From positions 1-19,961 of the forward strand of contig CAJUHM010000044.1 in assembly GCA_910586475.1 (NCBI GenBank): a stretch of DNA of 19,961 nt, read 5' to 3'. This stretch comes from an uncultured Muribaculaceae bacterium (lineage in GTDB: Bacteria > Bacteroidota > Bacteroidia > Bacteroidales > Muribaculaceae). Positions 1-8,945 of the stretch are shown here, piece after piece. Made by a program: the position numbers and the translations under genes. Under the pieces are notes generated by a model that was not told the DNA's origin, made no database searches, and saw only the letters and a list, made by a program, of their open reading frames with translations. The first letter of the stretch is position 1; every line of letters begins with the position of its first letter.

Positions 1-2690
1 GCGGCTACGCGGGCGATGGGCACGCGGAAGGGTGAGCAGCTGACGTAGTTCATGCCAAGCTTAGCGCAGAACTTAACTGACGAGGGTTCGCCGCCATGCT
101 CACCACAGATGCCGACTTTGAGGTCGGGGTTTGTGGCACGGCCTTTTTCTACGCCCATCTTAACGAGCTGGCCAACGCCTTCCTGATCGAGAACTTCGAA
201 GGGATCTGTTTTGATGATGCCGTTTTCCTTGTAGAATTTGAGGAATTTGGGGGCGTCGTCGCGAGAGAATCCGAAGGTCATCTGAGTGAGGTCGTTTGTT
301 CCGAAAGAGAAGAATTCAGCAACTTCTGCAATCTGGTTGGCAACGAGGGCAGCACGCGGAACTTCAATCATGGTTCCGACTTTATAGATGACTGTTTCGC
401 CTTTTTCTTCGAAGACTTTGGCAGCAGTAGTATGGATCACGTTTGCCTGATTCTGGATTTCCTTGAGTGAGCCAACGAGGGGAATCATGATTTCAGGGTG
501 AACGTCGATACCGCGGGCCTTGACAGCAAGTGCGGCTTCGATGATCGCGCGGGTCTGCATTTCGGTGATTTCGGGATATGTGATTCCGAGACGGCAACCG
601 CGGTGACCGAGCATGGGGTTGAATTCTTCGAGGCTGTCAACTTTAGCTTTTACTTCTTCAAGCGAGAGGCCCATTTCAGTTGCAAGTTCTTTCTGAGTTG
701 CAGTCTGGTGGGGTACGAATTCATGCAACGGGGGATCGAGGAGGCGGATAGTAACTCCATAGCCGTCCATAGCCTCGAAGATCCCTTCGAAGTCACCTCT
801 CTGCATCGGGAGAAGTTTGGCGAGAGCCACGCGACGTCCTTCAACGTCTGATGCGAGGATCATTTCACGTACGGCTTTGATACGATCGCCTTCGAAGAAC
901 ATGTGCTCTGTGCGGCACAGACCGATACCCTGGGCGCCGAAGTGGCGGGCCTGTTTTGCATCGCGGGGTGAATCTGCATTTGTGCGGACAAGAGTCTTGG
1001 TGTATTTGGCAGCAAGATTCATGATTGCGCCGAAGTCACCGTCGAGTTCCGGTTCTGTTGTGGGAACCTGTCCTTCGTATACATCGCCGGTCGAGCCGTT
1101 GAGTGAGATCCAGTCTCCTTCTTTGTAGGTCTTGCCGTTGGTTGTAAGAGTCTTTTCTTTGTAGTCGATGCGGATTTCGCCGGCGCCTGACACGCAGCAT
1201 TTACCCATTCCGCGTGCGACTACGGCTGCGTGAGAGGTCATACCGCCACGCATTGTGAGGATACCCTGAGCGACTGCCATACCGCGAAGGTCTTCGGGAG
1301 AAGTTTCTATGCGGACAAGAACGACTTTCTTTTTCTTTTCAGCCCAGGCTTCAGCTTCTTCTGCCGAGAAGACAACCTGACCGGTTGCTGCTCCGGGAGA
1401 AGCGGGCAGACCTTTTGCGATCACAAGTACGCGCTTGAGCGCTGATTTATCGAATACCGGGTGGAGAAGTTCGTCGAGCTTCTGGGGTTCCATGCGGAGC
1501 AGGGCGGTCTTTTCGTCGATTTCGCCTGCGCGGAGGAGGTCCATGGCGATCTTGACCATAGCCGCGCCGGTACGCTTTCCGTTACGGGTCTGGAGCATCC
1601 AGAGCTTGCCGTCCTGGATTGTGAACTCCATGTCCTGCATGTCTTTGTAGTAGTCTTCAAGACGATTAGCGATTGCGATGAGTTCAGCGGCGCAGGTCGG
1701 CATCGATTCTTCGAGCGAGGGATATTTTTCAGCACGCTCTTCTTCTGAAATACCCTGAAGAGCAGCCCAACGGCGAGATCCTTCTACGGTGATCTGCTGC
1801 GGTGTGCGGATACCGGCTACGACGTCTTCGCCCTGTGCGTTGATCAGATATTCACCATTGAAGATGTTTTCACCAGTCGCAGCGTCGCGGCTGAAAGCAA
1901 CACCGGTTGCTGAGTTTTCGCCCATGTTGCCATAGACCATAGCCTGAACGTTGACTGCGGTTCCCCATTCTTCGGGGATCTGGTTCATACGACGGTAGAT
2001 GATCGCGCGTTCGTTCATCCAGCTGTCGAACACAGCGCAGATTCCGCCCCAGAGCTGTTCCCATGCGCTGTCGGGGAAATCCTTGCCGGTATATTCTTTA
2101 ACGGCGGCCTTGAAGAGTTTCACAAGGTTCTTGAGGTCTTCAACATCGAGCTCTGTGTCGAGTTTCACACCTTTTTCTTCCTTGACTTTTTCCATGATCT
2201 CTTCAAAGGGATCGATATCTTCTTTGCTTTTGGGCTTCATGCCGAGCACTACGTCGCCGTACATCTGCACAAAACGACGGTAGCTATCCCATGCGAAACG
2301 GGGGTTTCCGCTCTTTTCAGCGAGTGAAGCGACAGTTGCGTCGTTCATACCAAGGTTGAGGACGGTGTCCATCATACCAGGCATTGATGCACGTGCACCC
2401 GAACGAACAGAAACGAGGAGGGGATTCTGAGGATCGTTGAATTTGCATCCGGTCAGCGATTCAACGTGAGCGATTGCGTCTTCAACTTCTTTAGTCAACT
2501 TTTTAACAACTTCGTCGCGGCCTTCCTGTGTGTATTCCGTGCAGACATCCGTTGTGATTGTGAATCCGGGAGGCACGGGCATGCCCAGAAGGTTCATTTC
2601 GGCGAGGTTGGCACCTTTACCGCCAAGGAGATTGCGCATCGAGGCATTTCCTTCTGCCTTGCCGTCTCCAAAAGTATAAACTCTTTTCAT
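1..2690 (-). CDS. ppdK: Pyruvate, phosphate dikinase (3' end cut by window edge)
   Basis: Reversibly converts pyruvate, ATP and phosphate to phosphoenolpyruvate, AMP and pyrophosphate in the cytoplasm, at the glycolysis/gluconeogenesis node. The frame opens at the ATG complementary to 2688-2690 with MKRVYTFGDGKAEGN and stays open for 896 codons to the window edge. N-terminal ATP-grasp signatures are LLGGKGANLAEM and VSVRSGARASMPGMMDTVLN. The phosphohistidine domain has GGMTSHAAVVARGMG, with the swivelling His at about residue 487 (codon 1230-1232). The C-terminal PEP/pyruvate barrel has NPMLGHRGCRLG and, at the edge, YVSCSPFRVPIARVA with the catalytic Cys at about residue 885. About ten residues and the stop lie outside the window. 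Three well-separated motifs share one frame, so I see no frameshift. It diverges from rlmD and has its own promoter box at 2784-2791. Confidence 0.97.
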   Translation of the reverse strand, partial: MKRVYTFGDGKAEGNASMRNLLGGKGANLAEMNLLGMPVPPGFTITTDVCTEYTQEGRDEVVKKLTKEVEDAIAHVESLTGCKFNDPQNPLLVSVRSGARASMPGMMDTVLNLGMNDATVASLAEKSGNPRFAWDSYRRFVQMYGDVVLGMKPKSKEDIDPFEEIMEKVKEEKGVKLDTELDVEDLKNLVKLFKAAVKEYTGKDFPDSAWEQLWGGICAVFDSWMNERAIIYRRMNQIPEEWGTAVNVQAMVYGNMGENSATGVAFSRDAATGENIFNGEYLINAQGEDVVAGIRTPQQITVEGSRRWAALQGISEEERAEKYPSLEESMPTCAAELIAIANRLEDYYKDMQDMEFTIQDGKLWMLQTRNGKRTGAAMVKIAMDLLRAGEIDEKTALLRMEPQKLDELLHPVFDKSALKRVLVIAKGLPASPGAATGQVVFSAEEAEAWAEKKKKVVLVRIETSPEDLRGMAVAQGILTMRGGMTSHAAVVARGMGKCCVSGAGEIRIDYKEKTLTTNGKTYKEGDWISLNGSTGDVYEGQVPTTEPELDGDFGAIMNLAAKYTKTLVRTNADSPRDAKQARHFGAQGIGLCRTEHMFFEGDRIKAVREMILASDVEGRRVALAKLLPMQRGDFEGIFEAMDGYGVTIRLLDPPLHEFVPHQTATQKELATEMGLSLEEVKAKVDSLEEFNPMLGHRGCRLGITYPEITEMQTRAIIEAALAVKARGIDVHPEIMIPLVGSLKEIQNQANVIHTTAAKVFEEKGETVIYKVGTMIEVPRAALVANQIAEVAEFFSFGTNDLTQMTFGFSRDDAPKFLKFYKENGIIKTDPFEVLDQEGVGQLVKMGVEKGRATNPDLKVGICGEHGGEPSSVKFCAKLGMNYVSCSPFRVPIARVA

Positions 2691-2783
2691 CTGGTAAAAA
2701 AATTATTGAATAGTTTATGAGAAATAAATTTTTTCTGCAAAATTTGTTACGATTTCTGTGGTATCTCTCATGGAGTCATGTTG

Positions 2784-2791
2784 CAAAATTA
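2784..2791 (-). promoter_or_regulatory. Bacteroidetes -7 box for ppdK
   Basis: On the minus strand these bases read TAATTTTG, matching the Bacteroidetes primary-sigma -7 consensus TAnnTTTG. The box lies 93 bp ahead of the ppdK start. A TTTCG sequence 19 bp further upstream could act as the -33 element but is not a perfect TTTG. The 2691-2914 region between the divergent genes is AT-rich and shows no other gene. Confidence 0.5.
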
Positions 2792-2866
2792 ACATTTTAA
2801 TATCATAAACCGAAATTATTTCAATAATTTTTTGTGGGAAACAGATGTTGTTCGGGCTAATTTAAG

Positions 2867-2874
2867 TAGCTTTG
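2867..2874 (+). promoter_or_regulatory. Bacteroidetes -7 box for rlmD
   Basis: TAGCTTTG matches TAnnTTTG and ends 40 bp before the GTG start of rlmD, a normal distance for a short leader. I see no convincing -33 TTTG at the expected spacing, so the call rests on the -7 match and position. Confidence 0.45.
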
Positions 2875-2914
2875 CAGACGATTTAAGGAACTTAACAAAT
2901 ATTGACTATAACCT

Positions 2915-4324
2915 GTGGGTAGAAAACGTAAAGAATTGCCGCTTTTGAGCGGTGTTGAAATATGCGGTGTCGCAGCAGAAGGAAAAAGCATCGCACGTGT
3001 TGATGATCTTGTTGTGTTTGTGCCCTTTGGCGCCCCTGGCGACATTGCTGACATTAAGCTTGACAAGAAAAAACACAGTTATGCAGAGGGACATATTGAG
3101 CGCCTCGTCATTCCGTCGTCCATAAGGGTTGAACCACGATGTGAGCATTTCACGACTTGCGGTGGCTGCCGCTGGCAGCATCTTCCGTATGAGGAGCAGC
3201 TCAGATTCAAACAGCAGCAGGTGACCGACGCGCTCACACGTATAGCAAAGATTCCGTTGCCGGATATCAGCCCGATTCTCGGATCAGACACGATATGGGC
3301 CTACCGCAATAAAATGGAATATACATTTTCAAATAAAAAATGGCTCACTTTCGAACAGCTGAAAAGTGGTGAGGAGTTTCCGGACCGTGATGCCGCCGGT
3401 TTTCATATTCAAGGAGCATTCGATAAGGTTCTCGACATCAACTGCTGTCACCTTCAGGATGATTTCGGCAACCGGCTTCGACTATTCATCAAGAACTACG
3501 GCAAAGAGTATAATCTTCCGTTTTACGACCTGAAAGCCAATTGCGGTTTTTTGCGAACACTCATGATCCGGATCGCTTCGACCGACGAAATAATGGCTGT
3601 GATGGTCTTTGGAGAGGATAATCCTAAGGCGATCGGGGAGGTCATGAATGCCATAAAGGAACAATTCCCGGAAATCACATCCCTGCTGTATGTTGTCAAT
3701 CTGAAAGTCAATGACACGATAGCCGACCAGGATGTCATTACCTTCCACGGACGTGATTACATCGAAGAGGAGATGGAGGGCCTACGCTTCAGAATCGGAC
3801 CAAAATCGTTCTATCAGACCAATTCCAGACAGGCTTACGAACTCTACAAAGTCGCTCGTGAGTTTGCTGCACTTGAAGGCAGCGAGCTGGTCTATGACCT
3901 CTACACCGGAACCGGTACGATAGCCAACTTCATTGCCCGCCAGTGTCGTAAGGTGATCGGAATCGAGTATGTGGAAGATGCAATAGCAGACGCACGGATC
4001 AATTCCGAAGCAAACGACATCGATAATACCCTTTTCTTTGCAGGGGACATGAAAGATGTGCTGACCGACGACTTCATCGCAGAGCATGGCCGTCCGGAGG
4101 TCATGATAGTCGATCCGCCACGTGCCGGCATGCATCAGGATGTCGTTAATGTCATCCTCAATGCAGAACCCGAACGGATTGTCTACGTCAGCTGCAATCC
4201 GGCCACTCAGGCCCGGGATCTCGCGCTACTTGATCAGAAATATCGTGTTGATGCTGTCAGACCTGTAGACATGTTCCCGCATACGCATCATGTGGAAAAC
4301 GTAGTCCGACTGACCAAAAAATAA
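2915..4324 (+). CDS. rlmD: 23S rRNA (uracil-5-)-methyltransferase, RlmD/RumA type
   Basis: SAM-dependent 5-methylation of a uracil in 23S rRNA (U1939 in E. coli numbering for RlmD). The 469 residues begin with a short TRAM-like N-terminal domain (about 1-65). An iron-sulfur ligand set follows: Cys76, Cys82 and Cys85 (RCEHFTTCGGC), with Cys177 or Cys178 as the fourth. The SAM-binding Rossmann part has VYDLYTGTGTIANF (about 326-339) and MIVDPPRAG (397-405). The catalytic nucleophile is Cys427 in VYVSCNPATQ, and the likely general base is Glu461 in PHTHHVEN. The start is GTG: an in-frame TAA sits only 6 bp upstream and the family N-terminus begins right after, so no earlier start is possible. 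The enzyme family is certain; the exact target (U1939, or U747 as for RlmC-type enzymes) is inferred from the intact cluster and usual annotation. Confidence 0.93.
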   Translation: MGRKRKELPLLSGVEICGVAAEGKSIARVDDLVVFVPFGAPGDIADIKLDKKKHSYAEGHIERLVIPSSIRVEPRCEHFTTCGGCRWQHLPYEEQLRFKQQQVTDALTRIAKIPLPDISPILGSDTIWAYRNKMEYTFSNKKWLTFEQLKSGEEFPDRDAAGFHIQGAFDKVLDINCCHLQDDFGNRLRLFIKNYGKEYNLPFYDLKANCGFLRTLMIRIASTDEIMAVMVFGEDNPKAIGEVMNAIKEQFPEITSLLYVVNLKVNDTIADQDVITFHGRDYIEEEMEGLRFRIGPKSFYQTNSRQAYELYKVAREFAALEGSELVYDLYTGTGTIANFIARQCRKVIGIEYVEDAIADARINSEANDIDNTLFFAGDMKDVLTDDFIAEHGRPEVMIVDPPRAGMHQDVVNVILNAEPERIVYVSCNPATQARDLALLDQKYRVDAVRPVDMFPHTHHVENVVRLTKK

Positions 4325-4336
4325 TCTTTGATAACA

Positions 4337-4390
4337 TTAACCCCGGTCAAACATTAAGAAATGTCAAATATTGGCCGGGGTTAAAACTTT
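4337..4390 (+). terminator. Rho-independent terminator after rlmD
   Basis: A 14-bp stem, TTAACCCCGGTCAA (4337-4350) with TTGGCCGGGGTTAA (4371-4384), has one G-T wobble. The loop carries an inner ACATT/AATGT stem that lengthens the hairpin. The stem is followed by AACTTTT, a modest T tract on the plus strand. It begins 12 bp after the rlmD stop and should insulate it from the efflux operon. Confidence 0.8.
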
Positions 4391-4624
4391 TATCACGCTC
4401 AATCGTTCTTGATGCAAGTAAAGTTTATTTAGATATCCTGAACGAAAACGCAACGTGTAAGACTGATATCCCACAAGCTTGTAAGTTGCCCCACGACCTG
4501 GACTGGAACTGTTGAACGCTCCAACGCTCAGTTCATGTCTGTAGACGGGCTTTTTTGCTATAAACCAGCCGGCAACAGTCGGCTCGGACAACAAAATTAT
4601 TATTAAGATAGACATTTCACACAC
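4364..4624 (-). pseudogene. Possible remnant of a small outer-membrane barrel protein
   Basis: An 86-codon minus-strand frame fills most of the gap between rlmD and the efflux operon. A second Met at 4615 begins a hydrophobic stretch, MSILIIILLSEPTVAG, that resembles a signal peptide. It is followed by YRHELSVGAFNSSS, similar in style to the mature N-termini of small Bacteroidetes beta-barrel proteins. It stops inside the rlmD terminator hairpin, far short of the roughly 180 residues such a barrel needs. It could be a decayed gene, a short unknown protein or a chance frame. I see no promoter box for it. The same gap must hold the promoter of the efflux operon, but no TAnnTTTG match is visible there on the plus strand. 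Confidence 0.25.
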
Positions 4625-4641
4625 TCAGACTTCGAAACGAT

Positions 4642-5835
4642 ATGCTTGCCAATAGAAAATCCCTGCTTCGTAGAATCATTATCCTGTCATGTAGCTTGCT
4701 TATTATAGGTGCAATTGTCGCCTTGTCGTGTTTTCTGTTTAAGAAAAAGGATCTGGCAAAAGCGACTCCAGATGCTGAGACAGTGGTCACGGCATTGGTC
4801 AAACCAACAGATGTGTATATCTATGGAGACTTTGTCGGACGCATAAAGGGGCAGCAGTTCGTTGAGGTGCGGGCCCGTGTCGAGGGCTATCTTCAGAAAA
4901 TGCTCTTTTCCGAAGGCACCTATGTAAAACAGGGCCAGACGCTGTTCATCATTGACCCAACAATCTATAAGGCCCGTGCGAATAAAGCCAGAGCGCTCCT
5001 CAATAAAGCTAAAGCACAGGCTCAGAAGGCAAGTAGGGATCTGGCACGCATTCGTCCGCTTCATGCACAAAATGCGGCGAGTCAGCTCGATCTCGACAAT
5101 GCGGAAGCGGCCTACGAGGGAGCAATGGCCGATGTCGCAGTCTGCGAAGCCGATCTTACACAGGCCGAAATCACTCTGGGTTATACGGAAGTGAAAGCTC
5201 CTATCTCAGGCTACATCTCGCAGCGCGGTGTTGACGTCGGCACGTATGTCGGACCCTCCGGCACATCGTTGCTCGCAACCATAGTCAATAGTGAGACTGT
5301 CCATGTCGAATTCTCAATGACTGCTCTTGACTACCTCAACAGCAAAAACCGCAACGTCACTCTCGGACAGTCCTCGGCAGACCGCGATTGGGATCCATAT
5401 GTGACTGTAACCCTCGCCGATGGCTCCATATACCCGTATAAAGGGGTTGTCGACTTCGCTGATCCGCAGGTTGATCCTACTACGGGTACGTTCGGCGTAC
5501 GTGCAGAGATGCCCAATCCGGATCACACGCTGCTTCCCGGTGAGATCACAAAAGTCAAATTGCTGATGGATGTACGCGAGAATGCGATCCAGATTCCGCA
5601 GAAAGCACTGATTGTGGAAAAAGGAGGCGCCTATGTGTTTGTGGTAGGAAAAGACAACACGGTCGAACGCCGTTTTGTCGAGACCGGTCCCGAGGTGGAC
5701 AATAATATTGTGATCGAACGAGGTCTGGCTGCGGGCGAAAAGATCGTTGTAGAAGGTATTCATAAACTTAAACATGGCATGAAAGTGGCTTCCAGACAGG
5801 CAGTCAGCGAAACGAAAACAGATACCAAACAATGA
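4642..5835 (+). CDS. RND efflux periplasmic adaptor subunit (AcrA/MexA type)
   Basis: Membrane-fusion protein that bridges the inner-membrane pump encoded next to an outer-membrane channel. It has 397 residues, usual for the family. The N-terminus has a basic start and a hydrophobic helix at about 11-33, giving a membrane anchor. The Cys at 30 (VALSC) is a weak lipobox, so lipidation is uncertain. The lipoyl half-motif EVRARVEGYLQKM (about 75-87) and YTEVKAPISGYIS (181-193) flank an alpha-hairpin at about 108-178 that is rich in Ala, Lys and Gln. The beta-barrel and membrane-proximal domains follow, with VDPTTGTFGVRAEMPNPD. It is the first gene of a three-gene operon; its TGA overlaps the ATG of the pump gene by 4 bp, indicating translational coupling. 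No TetR- or AraC-type regulator gene is nearby. Confidence 0.95.
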   Translation: MLANRKSLLRRIIILSCSLLIIGAIVALSCFLFKKKDLAKATPDAETVVTALVKPTDVYIYGDFVGRIKGQQFVEVRARVEGYLQKMLFSEGTYVKQGQTLFIIDPTIYKARANKARALLNKAKAQAQKASRDLARIRPLHAQNAASQLDLDNAEAAYEGAMADVAVCEADLTQAEITLGYTEVKAPISGYISQRGVDVGTYVGPSGTSLLATIVNSETVHVEFSMTALDYLNSKNRNVTLGQSSADRDWDPYVTVTLADGSIYPYKGVVDFADPQVDPTTGTFGVRAEMPNPDHTLLPGEITKVKLLMDVRENAIQIPQKALIVEKGGAYVFVVGKDNTVERRFVETGPEVDNNIVIERGLAAGEKIVVEGIHKLKHGMKVASRQAVSETKTDTKQ

Positions 5836-8800
5836 AACGGAATTTTTTTCTCGAACATCCGGTACTGTCAATCGTAATATCGATTGTCATTGTCATACTT
5901 GGTGGCATCGGTCTGACCATGCTGCCTGTCGACCAGTATCCGGCAATCGTTCCGCCGATAGTCAAGGTGTCGGCAAGCTATCCCGGAGCTGACGCTCTCA
6001 CAGTTACACAGGCTGTCGCCACTCCTATTGAGCAGCAGATCAACGGAACACCGGGAATGCTCTATATGCAATCTTCAGCGTCTAACTCGGGAGGGTTCAG
6101 TGTCAGTGTGACTTTCGACATCTCTACCGACCCGGAACTGGCGGCCGTCGACATCCAGAACCGTATTAAAAAAGCAGAATCGAGTCTGCCTGCCGAAGTT
6201 GTTCAAAACGGAATCACAGTCGAAAAAGAGACAGAGAACAAACTCATGACAATTACTCTTCTTTCGAATGATCCGAAATATGATGAAATCTATCTAAGCA
6301 ACTTTGCGACCTTGAATGTGCTTGACGTTCTTCGTCGAATTCCGGGAATCGGAAGTGTCAGCAACGTTGGAAGTCGTTATTATGCAATGCAGATCTGGGT
6401 AGAGCCAGATAAGCTTGCCAATCTCGGCCTGACGGTTCAGGATCTCCAGAAAGCCCTGAAAGACCAGAACCGCGAGTCGGCAGCTGGAGTACTCGGGCAG
6501 GCCCCGAACGGCGACATAGATCTCACTGTGCCAATCACTGCACGTGGACGCCTTTCTTCAGTTCTGGACTTTGAACAGATTGTGATAAAGGCCCACAGCA
6601 ACGGCTCTGTGATCAGGCTGAAAGATGTGGCACGTGTTTCGCTCGAAGCCTCCTCGTATGCGACGGAAAGCGGCATTAACGGAGGAAACGCCGCGGTCCT
6701 TAACATAAGTATGCTTCCAGGAGCCAACGCGATTGAAGTGGCAGACGCGGTTAAAAACGTGATGGATGATATCAGCAAGTCATTTCCCGAGGGCATCACC
6801 TATCAGATACCCTTCGATATGACGACCTACATCAGTGATTCGATTCATCATGTCTATCAGACATTGTTTGAGGCCCTGATTCTCGTAATCTTTGTTGTCT
6901 TCCTGTCGCTTCAAAACTGGCGGGCTACCATTATTCCGATTGTTGCGGTGCCGATCTCTCTTATCGGAACATTCGGGGTCATGCTCATATTTGGATTCTC
7001 CCTCAATATGCTTACGCTGCTCGGACTCATTCTTGCGATCGGTATTGTCGTCGACGATGCGATTGTCGTGGTCGAGAATGTCGACCGTATAATGCGGCAG
7101 GAGAATCTGAGCCCAATGGAAGCGACCAGGAAAGCTATGGGAAGTATCAGCGGCGCCCTTGTGGCAATGTCATTGGTCTTGTGTGCTGTATTTGTTCCTG
7201 TAAGCTTCCTTCCTGGAATTTCCGGACAGCTTTACCGTCAGTTCACAATCACAATTGCAGTCTCTGTGATCATATCGACAATTGTCGCGCTTAGTCTGAC
7301 GCCGGTCATGTGTGGCTATATCCTGAGAAAAGAGGATGAATCGAAAAACGGATTCTTCCGACTGATCAACAAGTGGCTGAACAATGGCAACCGTTTCTAC
7401 GGCAGAATTGTAGCGAAGGCGATCAGAGTGCCGAAAAGAATGATTGCGGCATTCGGCCTTGTTCTCATAGCCATATGGGCAATGAACGAGTTGATGCCGC
7501 GAAGCTTCATGCCCCAGGAAGACCAAGGCTACTTCACTGTCGAACTTGAGCTCCCGGACGGCGCCACGATAGAGCGAACACGAGTTGTGACCGATCGCGC
7601 TATGGCATATCTGCTTGAACAGCCTGAAGTAGAGCACGTTCTTAATGTTACCGGTTCGAGTCCGCGTGTCGGAACCAACCAGTCCCGCAGCCAGCTGACG
7701 GTCATTCTCAAACCGTCGGACGAACACAAGGGGCGCGATCTTAGCGCGCTTATGGCAGATGTGATGGCCGAACTGTCGACATATCCTGAAAGCAAAGTCT
7801 ATCTTTCACGCCCTGCCGTCATTCCGGGACTCGGTTCCTCCGGCGGTTTTGAAATGGCTCTGGAGGCAAGAGGGAATACGACTTATGCCGAATTGCAGGC
7901 GGCCGTCGACACGCTACTCACTGCCGCATCAAAATCGAAAGAACTTTCGGGCGTATCGTCGTCAATGCAGCGGGATATACCCCAGCTCTATTTTGACGTT
8001 GACCGTGATAAAGCTCAGCTTCAGGGAGTCAATATGTCTGACATCTTTTCGACCGTGAAGGCATTTACCGGTTCGGTCTACGTCAATGACTTTAATATGT
8101 TCAACCGCATCTATCGTGTCTATATCCAGGCAGAAGCTCCGTATCGAGCCCACAGAGAGAATCTCAATCTCTACTTTGTAAAAGGGCGTGACGGAACAAT
8201 GCTTCCCGTCACCTCGCTCGGAAAAACCTCTTACACCACCGGCGCGGGAAACATCAAGCGATTCAATATGTTCAACAGCGCAATGATCACCGGAGAAGCT
8301 GCCCACGGTTACAGTTCCGGTCAGGCAATGTCGAAGATGGAGCAACTCGTCAAAGAGACTCTTGGCGACAAAGTGGAAGTGGAGTGGAGCGGTCTGTCTT
8401 ATCAGGAGAAAAACGAAGACGGCAACACCGGCTTGGTCCTTCTGCTTGCATTTGTATTCGTCTTTCTCTTTCTTGCCGCTCTGTATGAGAGTTGGACAGT
8501 GCCTCTGGCAGTAATCCTCTCTCTGCCTGTCGCCGGAATCGGAGCATATCTCGGAATCTGGCTGACGGGACTCGAGAACAATATCTATTTCCAGATCGGC
8601 CTCGTAATGCTTGTCGGACTTGTTGCTAAAAACGCTATTCTGATCGTAGAATTTGCAAAAGAGTCATATGAAAGCGGCATGGGACTTGTTGAGTCAGCAG
8701 TTGAAGCCGCCCACAAACGATTCCGACCTCTGGTCATGACCTCTCTGGCTTTTATGCTCGGACTCCTTCCGCTTGTCTTTGCCTCGGGCCCGGGCTGTGA

Positions 8801-8945
8801 GAGCCGCCGCAGTATCGGCACTGGTGTGTTCTTCGGAATGTTGGTTGCTATAACCGTCGGCATTGTCTTTGTTCCGTTCTTTTTCGTCCTGATCGGAAAA
8901 ATCAACAAAAAAGTTTCACGGACGTTTAAAAAGAAAAACTCATGA
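5832..8945 (+). CDS. RND multidrug efflux pump, HAE1 family (AcrB/MexB type)
   Basis: Inner-membrane trimeric drug/proton antiporter, 1037 residues, full length for the family. The first helix (about 10-30) is followed by the porter-domain start LPVDQYPAIVPP. TM4 holds the proton-relay pair Asp408-Asp409 in GIVVDDAIVVVEN. TM10 holds Lys933 in VGLVAKNAILIVEFAKE. The second half opens with a helix near 538-555 and MPQEDQGYF. The late motif SRRSIGTGVFFGM is the family GAGAxxRxSIG region. All three proton-relay residues are present, so the pump should be active. It overlaps the adaptor gene and the outer-membrane factor gene by 4 bp each. Substrates cannot be told from sequence; hydrophobic drugs, bile salts or detergents are the usual range for HAE1 pumps. 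Confidence 0.97.
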   Translation: MKRNFFLEHPVLSIVISIVIVILGGIGLTMLPVDQYPAIVPPIVKVSASYPGADALTVTQAVATPIEQQINGTPGMLYMQSSASNSGGFSVSVTFDISTDPELAAVDIQNRIKKAESSLPAEVVQNGITVEKETENKLMTITLLSNDPKYDEIYLSNFATLNVLDVLRRIPGIGSVSNVGSRYYAMQIWVEPDKLANLGLTVQDLQKALKDQNRESAAGVLGQAPNGDIDLTVPITARGRLSSVLDFEQIVIKAHSNGSVIRLKDVARVSLEASSYATESGINGGNAAVLNISMLPGANAIEVADAVKNVMDDISKSFPEGITYQIPFDMTTYISDSIHHVYQTLFEALILVIFVVFLSLQNWRATIIPIVAVPISLIGTFGVMLIFGFSLNMLTLLGLILAIGIVVDDAIVVVENVDRIMRQENLSPMEATRKAMGSISGALVAMSLVLCAVFVPVSFLPGISGQLYRQFTITIAVSVIISTIVALSLTPVMCGYILRKEDESKNGFFRLINKWLNNGNRFYGRIVAKAIRVPKRMIAAFGLVLIAIWAMNELMPRSFMPQEDQGYFTVELELPDGATIERTRVVTDRAMAYLLEQPEVEHVLNVTGSSPRVGTNQSRSQLTVILKPSDEHKGRDLSALMADVMAELSTYPESKVYLSRPAVIPGLGSSGGFEMALEARGNTTYAELQAAVDTLLTAASKSKELSGVSSSMQRDIPQLYFDVDRDKAQLQGVNMSDIFSTVKAFTGSVYVNDFNMFNRIYRVYIQAEAPYRAHRENLNLYFVKGRDGTMLPVTSLGKTSYTTGAGNIKRFNMFNSAMITGEAAHGYSSGQAMSKMEQLVKETLGDKVEVEWSGLSYQEKNEDGNTGLVLLLAFVFVFLFLAALYESWTVPLAVILSLPVAGIGAYLGIWLTGLENNIYFQIGLVMLVGLVAKNAILIVEFAKESYESGMGLVESAVEAAHKRFRPLVMTSLAFMLGLLPLVFASGPGCESRRSIGTGVFFGMLVAITVGIVFVPFFFVLIGKINKKVSRTFKKKNS

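Noticed and set aside
96..2720. Several plus-strand and minus-strand open frames of 60-124 codons inside the ppdK region
   Set aside because: They lie opposite or out of phase with a continuous 896-codon ppdK frame whose motifs agree from end to end; they have no family signatures.
4567..4584. AGCCG/CGGCT hairpin upstream of the efflux operon as a terminator or operator
   Set aside because: Only a 5-bp stem with no T tract; too short to support a call.
5314..5871. 185-codon minus-strand frame opposite the efflux adaptor, and a similar one at 7170-7727 opposite the pump
   Set aside because: Shadows of strongly conserved plus-strand genes, with low-complexity unlikely composition and no recognisable motifs.
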